Of a stretch of 28,811 nucleotides of DNA, positions 1 to 8,729 are shown one piece after another. A program made the translations under genes and the position numbers. The notes beneath the pieces are model-generated. The model did no database searches, was not told the DNA's origin, and saw only the letters and a program-made list of their open reading frames with translations. This DNA comes from Deltaproteobacteria bacterium (GTDB taxonomy: Bacteria > Bdellovibrionota > Bdellovibrionia > JABDDW01), in NCBI GenBank assembly GCA_013287405.1, contig JABDDW010000017.1, forward strand, positions 1 through 28,811. The letters run 5' to 3'. Within the stretch, counting starts at the first letter, position 1, and the number at the start of each line of letters is the position of its first letter.

Positions 1-43
1 GGGGTCTGATTTTAAGCCATGAAGGTTTCAATAGTTTTTCCAT
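1..43 (-). CDS. N-terminal fragment of a divergent gene, possibly lipoyl synthase
   Basis: Only the first 14 codons are in the window: an ATG at 43-41 reading leftwards, with product beginning MEKLLKPSWLKIRP. A textbook Shine-Dalgarno (AGGAGGAG, minus strand of 47-54) lies a few bases before the ATG, so this is very likely a true gene start. The KPSWLKIR string resembles the N-terminus of many lipoyl synthases (KPxWLK...), the radical-SAM enzyme that inserts sulfur into octanoyl groups on 2-oxoacid dehydrogenase E2 subunits. With only 14 residues this identification is a guess. It is divergent from the lipoprotein gene starting at 233, so the control region between them is about 190 bases. 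Confidence 0.5.
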   Translation of the reverse strand, partial: MEKLLKPSWLKIRP

Positions 44-232
44 ATTCTCCTCCTATTTATTTCGCGATTTCAATAGGTTTGCAATCAAAATGACTGCCGA
101 AAAAAGGTCTGGTTTTTGACTTAAAGTGACGTTTTTAGGCCCCTCTCCGCTCTACTCCCTCAGAAATTCTTACCGACGTTGGCCAGTTATTTGAAAGGAG
201 CACCGTAGATTGAACGTGAATTTGGGAAATGT

Positions 233-1909
233 ATGGAAAGATCAAGAACTTCGAGATGGTCCAAGTGGGTAAAAAATTTCACGACCGTCGTTATTTTAGC
301 CAGCCTCTCGCTTATGGGTTGCGGACAACGCTCTCGAATAAATAGTTCTACCCCCGCCGGGCAAAAAGGCCAAACAGATTTCAATGATTATGGCGCCGAA
401 AGCTTTGATGATCGACCTTATCTTTCGCTGACACCTGACGATGAAGCCGACGTTATAAAAAAAGAAGTTGTAGAAAATGAGGCAAATAAGGACCTGGCGA
501 ACCAAATTGTTTCAGCCGATGCTTATCGAATAAATCACGCTGGCTCTGCCGCCGACATCGAAGTTGATATTTATACCACTGGATCCCCCACTCCTCTTGT
601 GTTCCAAGGTAAACTTACGGAGTCGGGCCTCAACCTTTGGGGCAACTTTAGTGAAATTTCGAAGCAACATCCTGAACTTGCGCTATACGTGTCGTGCAAT
701 GACACCTCTTGTAACCACGCCGATCTCTTTTTGTCTGAGACCAAAAATAATCAAACCCGAAAAGTCGCCATTGTGGTCAGCTCTGAAGATAGAGTTTTGC
801 ACTACACAGTTCCTCAAGACGAGACTGAGGATCAAGTTCGAAGTTCCGGTCTACTAGAACAATTGGGCCAAGACAAAAGAGTCCGTTATAATTTAACCCA
901 AACGTATCCAGGCAAATCGCTTTACACCGTTAAAACAATTGAGGCCGATCCCACAAAGTCTAGAATCCTATTTTCAGGAAATATCCAAAACACTGAAGAC
1001 GGCCTAGTACCAAGCAACTCTTCAGTTCTCGATAAAACCGAGAATGTGGAGCTTGCAGGGGTCGATGAAGACAACCTTGTTTTTCAAGTTCAAAAAACTC
1101 CTGATCCCAATCATCCTGATCAGCAAAGCAGCATTATTTATGACGTGAAAACCGATCCAAACGTTACCAAGCGTCCAGTTCGCCCACCCAAAGGCCCGAC
1201 AACGACAACAAACGTTGCCGTAAGCTGTAACACTCCCAGTGGTTCTGTGAGTTCCATAGTGAATGACATTCTTAAAGAGTGTAACCAAAAGTGGGTTACT
1301 AGGACGATGCGATCATGGTGGATGACCCCTTATAAGTCTGGGCGAGCAGGCGGCAATAAAGGTGGCTTCGCGCAATTTATGAATCTTTATTACGCTAGCA
1401 AAACAGATAAAGGTCCCAGCCAAGCCCACGATTTCAAAACAATGATCGAAATTCTTCATAAATACAATTTTCCAACGGTGTGGAGTTGGGTCACCGAGGT
1501 TGAATCTTCTTTTCGGTGGTACTTACCGATCCACAGCAAGTACAAGGAACTCGGCGTTTGGCAAATAACCGAAGGTACTCGTAACTATTTGGGTATCTCA
1601 GCGGAAGATTCTAAGGTTATTTCTAAGGCAACCGATGCAGCCGCACGATATTATAAAGAACTCATGGCTAAAGACCCACACAATATTCCGATGGCCCTAG
1701 CTGCCTACAATATGGGTCCAAAAAATCGAGATAGAGGCATGAAAATCCTGATGAAAGCCGGTTTCGGATCAAATTTTTGGAAATTGTGCGATATGAACCT
1801 GAACACTCACACCTGTAACTACGTTAGTGAAATTATTTCAGGGATGATTCTAAGTCTTGACCCCAAGGGTAATGGTATGCCAAACATGGAGCCCATGGAG
1901 GCACAATAG
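233..1909 (+). CDS. Lipoprotein with C-terminal lytic transglycosylase (SLT-like) domain
   Basis: A 558-residue envelope protein. The N-terminus has a basic n-region, a hydrophobic stretch (residues 17-29) and a lipobox ending in Cys30 (SLMGC), so it should be a lipoprotein. Residues 31-350 form a long region I do not recognise. Residues 405-545 match the lysozyme-like fold of lytic transglycosylases: VESSF gives the catalytic Glu424 and the ES motif, followed by GVWQI at 441-445 and ALAAYNMG at 488-495. Such enzymes cleave the MurNAc-GlcNAc bond of peptidoglycan. I chose the ATG at 233, preceded by GGGA. A much better Shine-Dalgarno (AAAGGAG, 194-200) lies too far upstream for this ATG. The next gene follows after 5 bases, suggesting co-transcription. 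Domain call is firm; substrate details are inferred. Confidence 0.85.
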   Translation: MERSRTSRWSKWVKNFTTVVILASLSLMGCGQRSRINSSTPAGQKGQTDFNDYGAESFDDRPYLSLTPDDEADVIKKEVVENEANKDLANQIVSADAYRINHAGSAADIEVDIYTTGSPTPLVFQGKLTESGLNLWGNFSEISKQHPELALYVSCNDTSCNHADLFLSETKNNQTRKVAIVVSSEDRVLHYTVPQDETEDQVRSSGLLEQLGQDKRVRYNLTQTYPGKSLYTVKTIEADPTKSRILFSGNIQNTEDGLVPSNSSVLDKTENVELAGVDEDNLVFQVQKTPDPNHPDQQSSIIYDVKTDPNVTKRPVRPPKGPTTTTNVAVSCNTPSGSVSSIVNDILKECNQKWVTRTMRSWWMTPYKSGRAGGNKGGFAQFMNLYYASKTDKGPSQAHDFKTMIEILHKYNFPTVWSWVTEVESSFRWYLPIHSKYKELGVWQITEGTRNYLGISAEDSKVISKATDAAARYYKELMAKDPHNIPMALAAYNMGPKNRDRGMKILMKAGFGSNFWKLCDMNLNTHTCNYVSEIISGMILSLDPKGNGMPNMEPMEAQ

Positions 1910-1914
1910 GGTAA

Positions 1915-3222
1915 ATGTTCTTAGGCAAGGCTTTAGGAGTCTTTGCCGCGACCCTCGTCTTTTCCGCATCGATTTCTGTTGCCGGAGAGGGAACCGGACT
2001 AAATAGTACCGATGCATCAGGGCATGCACACGAGATTCCTCCGCTTCCAATTCTCTTTAGTCAATTCGATCGCACTCTTCCCGACGGAAATGTTGAAACA
2101 ATTTTAGAAGAAACCGTGACGGCTTCTTCTCTCGAAGAGAGAGTAGCAATTGAAGCCTTTGCGCAAGAGAGGCTCCAAGAAAGTGTTCAAAAGAGCAAAG
2201 CTTCAAATCTTATCTCCCTTAGAGCTGAAGACGATGTGCCTAGCAATATTGTCGACGAAGATTTTATTCCCGCCGAGGCCAGAGGTAAGGTAAGGCGAGA
2301 GGCCGTTACCCTTCCAAAGAGCTTTGTACTCTCGGCAAAGAAAAAACTGGCGGAAGGATTAAACCAAATTCGGATTGATCCGGGTTACTCGCTAAAGGTT
2401 AGAGAGTTCGTGAGTGCCTACTGGTCGGATTTCAAAGCTTTTCCGAAAACCCAAATGACCAAGGGGAATCTCACTATATCCATAGTTCGGGGTTTTGCTA
2501 ACTCGGCCCTCATGTACACCTCGGCCGTTTACTATTCTGGAGTGGACAATATAGCTCCCCACCAAGCTTTTATGTCGATACTGATTAATGGCACAATGTC
2601 CGCGGGATTTTCTTATTTCAGTAAACTTCTGCCATGGAATCGACCATTTCCACTCCCAGCAGACACCAAATTTTGGCGATCTATGGAGTTCGGGACGCAG
2701 TTCGGCACATGGGTCGCTGGAGAAGTCGTTTTTTTGACGGTAGCTCGAGGATCTATGGAGGTTCAAAACCTAATTTCGGAAGCTCATGGGGAGGCCCAAC
2801 CTTACCACCTGGGCCCTTATAGTGACGTTATCAAGACGACCTTCGACGGGACGGGGGCCCAAGCTCCCTACGAAATGGCTTCGAGTCATCAATACCTTAA
2901 GGCTAAGACCCACGCTAAAAAGTGGCTCAAGGAGAGTCCCGAACAAGAAGAAGAAGTTAAACACTACCTGACTCAAGCCCACAACTGGATGAATTTAAAA
3001 AACATGGTCATCTCGATTATGACGAATACCCTGGCCATGCAGCAAATGAAGGGGTGGTCCTACTCTCACTTGGGATTTGAGGCCTTGAGGGTCGGAGGGG
3101 CCATTGCCGTTACCGTAGCCTGGGATCTTCCAGGAAAAATCTACCGAGGGTTCTTTCAAGTTAAAAATTTTATTCTTGATTGCCAAACTAGGCTCAGCGC
3201 TGTTCGGGTTCCCCAAGAGTGA
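1915..3222 (+). CDS. Exported protein of unknown function, likely membrane-associated
   Basis: A 435-residue product starting with a clear signal peptide (hydrophobic residues 5-20, then SVAGEG as a likely cleavage region). I do not recognise the family. The N-terminal third is acidic and helical. The C-terminal two thirds contain several moderately hydrophobic segments (around residues 185-235, 255-280 and 385-405), compatible with membrane association. It starts 5 bases after the lytic transglycosylase gene and its stop overlaps the GTG start of sfsA, so the three genes probably form one transcription unit. The pairing with a peptidoglycan-cleaving lipoprotein suggests an envelope role, but this is context only. 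Confidence 0.75.
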   Translation: MFLGKALGVFAATLVFSASISVAGEGTGLNSTDASGHAHEIPPLPILFSQFDRTLPDGNVETILEETVTASSLEERVAIEAFAQERLQESVQKSKASNLISLRAEDDVPSNIVDEDFIPAEARGKVRREAVTLPKSFVLSAKKKLAEGLNQIRIDPGYSLKVREFVSAYWSDFKAFPKTQMTKGNLTISIVRGFANSALMYTSAVYYSGVDNIAPHQAFMSILINGTMSAGFSYFSKLLPWNRPFPLPADTKFWRSMEFGTQFGTWVAGEVVFLTVARGSMEVQNLISEAHGEAQPYHLGPYSDVIKTTFDGTGAQAPYEMASSHQYLKAKTHAKKWLKESPEQEEEVKHYLTQAHNWMNLKNMVISIMTNTLAMQQMKGWSYSHLGFEALRVGGAIAVTVAWDLPGKIYRGFFQVKNFILDCQTRLSAVRVPQE

Positions 3223-3917
3223 TTTTTAAAGAACCTCTAATCGAAGGGCAGCTCATAAAAAGATACAAACGTTTTTTGGCTGATGTGAGATTGCCAGACG
3301 GAGAAGTCGTCCTCGTCCACGTACCCAATTCAGGCTCCATGAAGGGCGTGAGCGATCCTGGGAGCCTCTGCAGAATTTCTAAATCGAATAATCTTTTGCG
3401 AAAAATTCCCTACACTTTAGAAATGGTTCAAGCCTCAAACCGCCAATGGGTGGGGGTTAACACAAGCCTCACCAATCATTTGGTTCAAGAGGCCATCGAG
3501 CATAAAAAATTAAAGGAGTGGTCCGAGTACACAGATTTTAAGAGAGAAGTTAAAATAAATCGGGAGAGCCGTCTTGATTTTCTTCTCACTTCAAAAAATA
3601 AGAGTCTTTATGTCGAGGTTAAAAATGTGAGCATGGCCGCCCCACCCAGAGCCGTCTTTCCTGACGCTAAGACGGAGCGCGGTCAAAAACATCTCAGAGA
3701 ATTAAATAAACTGGCCATAGGGGGATTCGAAACTGAGATCCTCTTTGTCGTACAGCGTGAAGATTGTGAAACTTTTAGTCCTTGCGACGAGATCGATCCC
3801 GTTTATGGAAAACTCCTCCGCGAGGTGGCTAAGAAAAAGGTCATACCCCGTTGTTGGGCCTGCAAAATTACCCCGTCAAGCATCGAACTCTCTCACCCTC
3901 TTAAAGTGGTGCTTTAG
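3219..3917 (+). CDS. sfsA: SfsA family protein (sugar fermentation stimulation protein homolog)
   Basis: A 232-residue protein of normal SfsA length. The family signature HVPNSGSM is at residues 34-41, followed by the typical run through YTLEMV and VNTSLTN (residues 65-86). The C-terminal half has Asp120 and YVEVKN (Glu133, Lys135), spaced like a PD-(D/E)xK nuclease-type core, then the conserved FPDAKTERGQKHLREL stretch at 147-162. SfsA proteins are associated with maltose metabolism and nucleic-acid binding in E. coli, but the biochemical role is unsettled. The start is a GTG overlapping the TGA of the preceding gene (gtga), so translation is likely coupled. Its 3' end overlaps the convergent ygfZ gene by 17 bases. 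Confidence 0.93.
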   Translation: MIFKEPLIEGQLIKRYKRFLADVRLPDGEVVLVHVPNSGSMKGVSDPGSLCRISKSNNLLRKIPYTLEMVQASNRQWVGVNTSLTNHLVQEAIEHKKLKEWSEYTDFKREVKINRESRLDFLLTSKNKSLYVEVKNVSMAAPPRAVFPDAKTERGQKHLRELNKLAIGGFETEILFVVQREDCETFSPCDEIDPVYGKLLREVAKKKVIPRCWACKITPSSIELSHPLKVVL

Positions 3918-4905
3918 CCACAGGACGCTGGATATGAAAGGAATCAGGAACCGCCGTAACGGCCACTTCTGCCCCAAGGTTATCAAGCTCCAATCGAACT
4001 TCCGGCTCAAAAAAAGGTTTCCGAACCATACCAAACCCTAAGATTTTGCCGCTCCAAGGAATAACCCTTAGAGAGGTCACGTAGCCTGCATCCTCTTTAT
4101 TTCGTAAAAGTTTAGTCAAACGAAGGTCCTCTTTCACTTGTTGACCATCCACAATACGAAGGCCCATAAGTTTTTTTGCAATATTTCCGTAGGTGAAAAT
4201 TCTTTCTACCACTTCTTGTCCGGGGTAACAGCCCTTGTCCCGCGCCACGTAGCTGGAAAGCCCTGCCTCCAAAATAATATTTTTTTTGTTCAAGTCAGTT
4301 CCAAAAAAGAAATGTCCTGAATCGAGCCGCAAAAGTCCCCAAAGATCAAGACTTAGAGGTTTCAGTTTTTGAGTTTCAAGATTTCTTGTAACCGTCGATA
4401 GATGCTCATTCTTGATAAAAAGATGAAACCCTGCTGTCGATTTATTAAAATCCTCTTTTGCCACGACAAGGCACTCTTCAAGCCCTATGATCTCGTTTAA
4501 TCGCGTCGATATTCTTCCCAAGGCCGCTTTTACCGACGACGAGATTTTTGGCCCTTGAATACTTAGAAAAGTGTATTCGTCGGTCTCATCGCTGATTTCT
4601 AAGTCTTCTGAAAAATGAAATTTTTCAAGGGCCGATAGAAGGACGGGGCGTTGTTCCTGATCCACCACCAGAAGAAAAAACTGACCGCAACAATAAAGGT
4701 CAAACAAAGATATAATTGCAGCCGTTGGCTCAAGAATGGCGGCGGCGGTGCCCATTCCAGATTCTAAACTTTTTATATCTTGAGTTGTAATGCGATGAAG
4801 AAATCCCCTGCTGTCAGGGCCCGAAACTTTAATAAACCCTTTTTGATTTTGAAAAATCCCCCCAGACTTTAGAAACGTATTGTATTCCGTAATAACCATA
4901 TCCAA
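3901..4905 (-). CDS. ygfZ: YgfZ/GcvT-like tetrahydrofolate-binding Fe-S maintenance protein
   Basis: A 334-residue protein with the YgfZ signature KGCYPGQE at residues 224-231, including the characteristic Cys226. The N-terminal part (FIKVSGPDSRGFLHRITTQD) is the usual GcvT-fold opening. YgfZ proteins bind folate and support the assembly or repair of some iron-sulfur enzymes such as MiaB. The likely start is TTG at 4905, placed about 6 bases after GGGGGA. An ATG two codons later (4899) is the alternative. The gene overlaps sfsA tail-to-tail by 17 bases and lies 50 bases downstream of a small membrane-peptide gene on the same strand, which may share its promoter. Confidence 0.92.
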   Translation of the reverse strand: MDMVITEYNTFLKSGGIFQNQKGFIKVSGPDSRGFLHRITTQDIKSLESGMGTAAAILEPTAAIISLFDLYCCGQFFLLVVDQEQRPVLLSALEKFHFSEDLEISDETDEYTFLSIQGPKISSSVKAALGRISTRLNEIIGLEECLVVAKEDFNKSTAGFHLFIKNEHLSTVTRNLETQKLKPLSLDLWGLLRLDSGHFFFGTDLNKKNIILEAGLSSYVARDKGCYPGQEVVERIFTYGNIAKKLMGLRIVDGQQVKEDLRLTKLLRNKEDAGYVTSLRVIPWSGKILGFGMVRKPFFEPEVRLELDNLGAEVAVTAVPDSFHIQRPVAKAPL

Positions 4906-4955
4906 AACATCCCCCTTCCCCTACCTTACGGAAGTATCACTTGTTTTTAAAACCG

Positions 4956-5108
4956 TCAAACGAGTGCGGTCTTATGGGAGCTTTTTGGGGGACTTGAAGA
5001 TGGGGCCTCAGGCGAACGAGTGGTACCGATTTTCAAAATGAGCAGGCCGAGAATACTCACTACGAATAGAAAGAAAAATATTTTGAAGAGTTTTTGAATT
5101 TTTTTCAT
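4956..5108 (-). CDS. 50-residue single-span membrane peptide
   Basis: A short open frame starting at the ATG at 5108-5106 and ending with TGA at 4956. It is preceded by a run of six G (GGGGGGC, minus strand of 5109-5117) at good ribosome-binding distance. The product opens with MKKIQKLFK, continues into an unbroken hydrophobic stretch (residues 10-25, rich in Phe, Leu, Ile and Val), and ends in a short hydrophilic Pro/Ser-rich tail. That is the layout of a small inner-membrane protein with one transmembrane helix, or an uncleaved signal anchor. It lies directly upstream of ygfZ on the same strand. No family recognised; the call rests on the start signal and composition. Confidence 0.6.
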   Translation of the reverse strand: MKKIQKLFKIFFFLFVVSILGLLILKIGTTRSPEAPSSSPPKSSHKTALV

Positions 5109-5308
5109 GCCGCCCCCCTATTCTAACAACTTCGAGGGCCACTCACAATACTTTGAAAGTTGTCAGTCGTCTAAATCTTGGTCAGTTGGCACAAGCCCTG
5201 CTGATAGATCATCGTAAGAATTTTTTGAAATCTCCTCTGCCCCTATTTTGCTCATGGGGCTAAATAAACTCAAAGGAGGAGCCGGTTTTTGTACTTGGAG
5301 GACGTAAT

Positions 5309-5905
5309 ATGTCATTGGTCCGAACTCTTATCCTGATCTTATTGATTCTGGCAGCCTTGGCTTGCACAACTTCTCAAAGCATGCAGGATAACGGGTTTAC
5401 AGATGAACCGACAGCGCCAACTATGAGGCATTCCCTAAAGGAACTCGTCCACCTTGATTCTTACAAAATGACAAGGCTTGTGAACAAAGAAATGAATATG
5501 CAAGAAGGCAACGAAGAAACATTTCTCAGAGAAGCCACCATGGTCCTGACCCAGACCGTTCTTGTTCAACCCCAATATCCCGAGAGAGAAGCAGCAATCC
5601 ACGAACTCAAGGGGAAATTAGATCAAGAGGACTACATATATATTCTTCAAAAGGCCGCTGATGATTTTATTTATCTCATTAGAAATAATCCTGCTCCCTC
5701 TGATCAGGCTACAGCTCTCGTGGGTTTAAAAAACTTGGTCCTTGAAGCCAGTAGCCTCAATAGGACCGATCTTAAGCCCACGATTCAAAAGATTGCTGAT
5801 GCTCATATTGAGGTCAGCCAGGCTGCACAAAAATATGCCGATGAACCTATGATGCAACTGACATCTCCGAGTACCCAGGCGACCCTTGCCTTAGCTAAAC
5901 ATTGA
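5309..5905 (+). CDS. Small helical lipoprotein, unknown function
   Basis: A 198-residue protein. The N-terminus MSLVRTLILILLILAALACT gives a lipobox (ALAC) with acylated Cys19. The rest is predicted mainly alpha-helical, with a repeating pattern of acidic and hydrophobic residues and no recognisable catalytic motif. The Shine-Dalgarno TTGGAGGA is positioned well before the ATG, and an extra AAAGGAGGA lies about 30 bases further up. The AceE-like gene follows after 46 bases in the same direction and may share the transcript. Function unknown. Confidence 0.8.
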   Translation: MSLVRTLILILLILAALACTTSQSMQDNGFTDEPTAPTMRHSLKELVHLDSYKMTRLVNKEMNMQEGNEETFLREATMVLTQTVLVQPQYPEREAAIHELKGKLDQEDYIYILQKAADDFIYLIRNNPAPSDQATALVGLKNLVLEASSLNRTDLKPTIQKIADAHIEVSQAAQKYADEPMMQLTSPSTQATLALAKH

Positions 5906-5951
5906 TTTAGTCTCGACAAAATCGTCTTTAATGAGTTAAGTTTTTAGTCCT

Positions 5952-8729
5952 ATGAAAAATGAAAAACCTGATATCGCTCTCTTAGAAAACCTTGCGCTTC
6001 GGGCCCATTACTACGCTATGCAGATGATCGACATAGCTAACCACCAGAGGGAGCATGATCGCACTGATCCAAAGGTCGGAGGGCATCCGGCAGCATCTGC
6101 ATCGGCCCTCCATATCTTGGGAGCCCTTCACCTGTGGGTTAAGGGGCCTTTTGATCATATCGCCGTAAAGCCCCACGCAAGTCCCGCTGATCATTCTTAT
6201 AATTATATGCTCAGAAACCTTTTGAAATTCGGCACCCTTGACCGGCTCTCCGACGATGAAATGAAAGTGGCCATGACGGGCTTAAGGAAATTTTCTGATC
6301 AAGGCCAACCTGTGTTTCAAAGTTACCATTCCGGTTGGGATCCTGATGGACACAACTTTTTCCCCTCTGGCAGCGTAGGTATTCCACCGGTTATGGCGGC
6401 CTATTTGGCCCACGCTTACCGATTTGCGGAAGAACATGGGTATGAGGTTCCAAAGGGAGCTCACTTTTGGTCAGTCATTGGCGATAGCGAATTCCGCGAA
6501 GGGTCTCTGTACGAAGCTATGCCCGATGCTGCGGAAAGGGAGGTCGGCACTCTGACCTGGATAGTCGACTATAACCGGCAATCTCTTGACGGTCACCGAA
6601 TTACAAATCGTGAAATCATGTCAGGAACCGACGACGAACGAATCGAACGAACCGCGGTTGCTAACGGCTGGGAAGTTATCCAAGTTAGGCACGGTCGAAA
6701 ACGCCTGGCCGCCTTCAAGAAAAAGGGCGGGGATTTATTCCAACAAATATTAGAAAAAGGTTTCGACGATTACGAATATCAAAGTTTACTTCGCACTAAA
6801 GATCCCAAAGTCGTAAGAGAAGCTTTTATTGCCAAAAATTCAAAACTTAAGAGTTTTTTGAGCGAATATAAAGATAGAGAGGTCCTTGAGCTCCTCAGCG
6901 GAATGGGTGGCCACGATATGGCCGAGCTCATTAAGGCCCTTGAAGCTTCTAAAACAAATAAGAAAAAACCCACTCTCGTTATTGCCCACACCCTGAAGGG
7001 CTGGGGCTTAGAATGTGCCGCCGCTAGTGGCAATCACAGCACCCTTCCACCAGCAGAAGAAATCGAAGGCCTAAGAAAAGCTCAAAACATTCCTGATTCA
7101 GATGTCTTTGCCCGATTTGCCAAAAATTCTCCGGAATCTAAATTTCTCCAAAGCCGGGGCGATGAAATATGGGTGGGGTACAAAGAACAATTCGCTATTC
7201 GAGATCGGAACAAGAAGAAGTACGCCAATGCATTTTCAAAATCGGGGCCTCTGCCTGAAGCCCTCAATATTAACTTAAAAATGGTTCCCATTGTCCATAC
7301 TCAGTGGATGCTGGGGCAACTGGCCGCCAAGCTTACCAGAATTGCCAACACCCCTACTGAAGAAGCAAAACTAAAAAAAGGGCAAAAAGCCCTCACCGCC
7401 GACGAATTGAAGTGGAAAACCCCTAGCGAACTCTTTTTGACTATGGCTCCCGACGTTGGGACGTCCACAAACCTTAATCCCACAATGGATGGGAAAATTT
7501 TTGGTCCACAAATCGTCGAGGATTTTGAATCCGAATACGCAGTTAAAGACACTAAATCTCCTGATATTGTTCCCGGCGAAGAAATCTCCCATCGGCACCT
7601 CCGATTTGAAATTGCCGAAGGTAACGCTATGTCATGCGTCGGAAGTTATGGAAAGATGCGCGAAATCACTGGCGTCCCACTTATTCCATTAATGACGGTC
7701 TATGATTTTTTTATAAAACGGGCTCTTGACCAATTTTTCTACAATCTCTATTGGCAATCCAGTTTCATAGCTATTGGAACTCCTAGCGGCGTCTCTCTTT
7801 CGACGGAGGGGGCTCAACATGGATGGAAGAGTGACATACAAATTCCAAATTTGATCACTTGGGAGCCTATATTTGGCGTTGAGCTCGACTGGATCCTCAG
7901 CGAGAGTATAAAACTTCATCTGGAAAATTCCAATCAAGGGCGAACAGGGGTTCTCATCCGTCTTACGACTAGAGCTATTGAACAGGCTGAGTTTCTTAAA
8001 AGGCTTAAGCTTCAGAAAAGGTTTAAGAGAGATCAAAATGCAGAATTAAATCTGCCCGAAAGTTCAAACTCCAGCACCATTGATGATCAAGAAATTCTTG
8101 AAGTCATTCGAAAAGAATGCCTGGCTGGCGGTTACTATCTCCTCGATTACCGAGGTTACACAGGGTACGAACCCGGTGATAACGTAGTTAATATTTTCAC
8201 CATGGGGACCATGGTGACCGAGGCCCTCAAAGCCAGTGACCAGCTTTTAGAAAAAGGCATTTATGGAAATGTCATTGTGGTCTCATCCCCTGATCTTCTT
8301 GTGGGGGATCTCGCTCAAAGCAATGATTACTATCAGCTGCGTCAAGTTCTAAATATTAACAGCGACCTTCACCTCGTCCCCAAGGACATCCATGGCGACG
8401 GAGGAACGGCCGAAGTTCTGACTTTAGCGGGACGACGCGTACCATGCGTGAGTGTACACGACGGTGAACCAGGATTATTAGATAATATAGGAAGTATTAT
8501 TGGAGTGAGACATATAGCATTGGCCACCCGCCACCACTCCAAGAGTGGGAGGCCTTCAGAAATATACAAGTATCATGGCATTGATGGAGCCTCAGTCTTT
8601 GAAGCCTGCGGTAGAGTTTTATCTGAAACAGCCCTGGAGCAGATTTCAGTGTCGCGGCAAGTCCTAGAGAATGTGCAACTTAGGAATGTAAACGGGGAAA
8701 ACTGGCAAGAACTTTGGCCATTAAATTAA
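5952..8729 (+). CDS. aceE: Homodimeric (AceE-like) pyruvate/2-oxoacid dehydrogenase E1
   Basis: A 925-residue thiamine-diphosphate enzyme, close in length to E. coli AceE (887). The early region carries KVGGHPAASASALHIL (41-56). The ThDP/Mg motif runs from GDSEFREG (177-184) to DYNRQSLDG (206-214), so Asp178 and Asn208 are the likely metal ligands. Most family members have GDG or GDA here. The C-terminal half includes a transketolase-like pyrimidine-binding region (about residues 560-690) and a C-terminal domain with GDNVVNIFTMGTM. The family decarboxylates pyruvate and passes the acetyl group to a lipoylated E2. No E2 or E3 gene lies in the window, so pyruvate as substrate is inferred. A 16-base overlap with the next gene suggests coupled expression. 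Confidence 0.85.
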   Translation: MKNEKPDIALLENLALRAHYYAMQMIDIANHQREHDRTDPKVGGHPAASASALHILGALHLWVKGPFDHIAVKPHASPADHSYNYMLRNLLKFGTLDRLSDDEMKVAMTGLRKFSDQGQPVFQSYHSGWDPDGHNFFPSGSVGIPPVMAAYLAHAYRFAEEHGYEVPKGAHFWSVIGDSEFREGSLYEAMPDAAEREVGTLTWIVDYNRQSLDGHRITNREIMSGTDDERIERTAVANGWEVIQVRHGRKRLAAFKKKGGDLFQQILEKGFDDYEYQSLLRTKDPKVVREAFIAKNSKLKSFLSEYKDREVLELLSGMGGHDMAELIKALEASKTNKKKPTLVIAHTLKGWGLECAAASGNHSTLPPAEEIEGLRKAQNIPDSDVFARFAKNSPESKFLQSRGDEIWVGYKEQFAIRDRNKKKYANAFSKSGPLPEALNINLKMVPIVHTQWMLGQLAAKLTRIANTPTEEAKLKKGQKALTADELKWKTPSELFLTMAPDVGTSTNLNPTMDGKIFGPQIVEDFESEYAVKDTKSPDIVPGEEISHRHLRFEIAEGNAMSCVGSYGKMREITGVPLIPLMTVYDFFIKRALDQFFYNLYWQSSFIAIGTPSGVSLSTEGAQHGWKSDIQIPNLITWEPIFGVELDWILSESIKLHLENSNQGRTGVLIRLTTRAIEQAEFLKRLKLQKRFKRDQNAELNLPESSNSSTIDDQEILEVIRKECLAGGYYLLDYRGYTGYEPGDNVVNIFTMGTMVTEALKASDQLLEKGIYGNVIVVSSPDLLVGDLAQSNDYYQLRQVLNINSDLHLVPKDIHGDGGTAEVLTLAGRRVPCVSVHDGEPGLLDNIGSIIGVRHIALATRHHSKSGRPSEIYKYHGIDGASVFEACGRVLSETALEQISVSRQVLENVQLRNVNGENWQELWPLN

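Noticed and set aside
2392..2766. 124-codon antisense frame inside the exported protein gene
   Set aside because: Shadow of a coding gene with signal peptide and operon context; no start signal of its own.
5239..5260. GCCCC...GGGGC hairpin upstream of the small lipoprotein gene as a riboswitch or terminator
   Set aside because: Only five base pairs, no T run and no recognisable riboswitch core.
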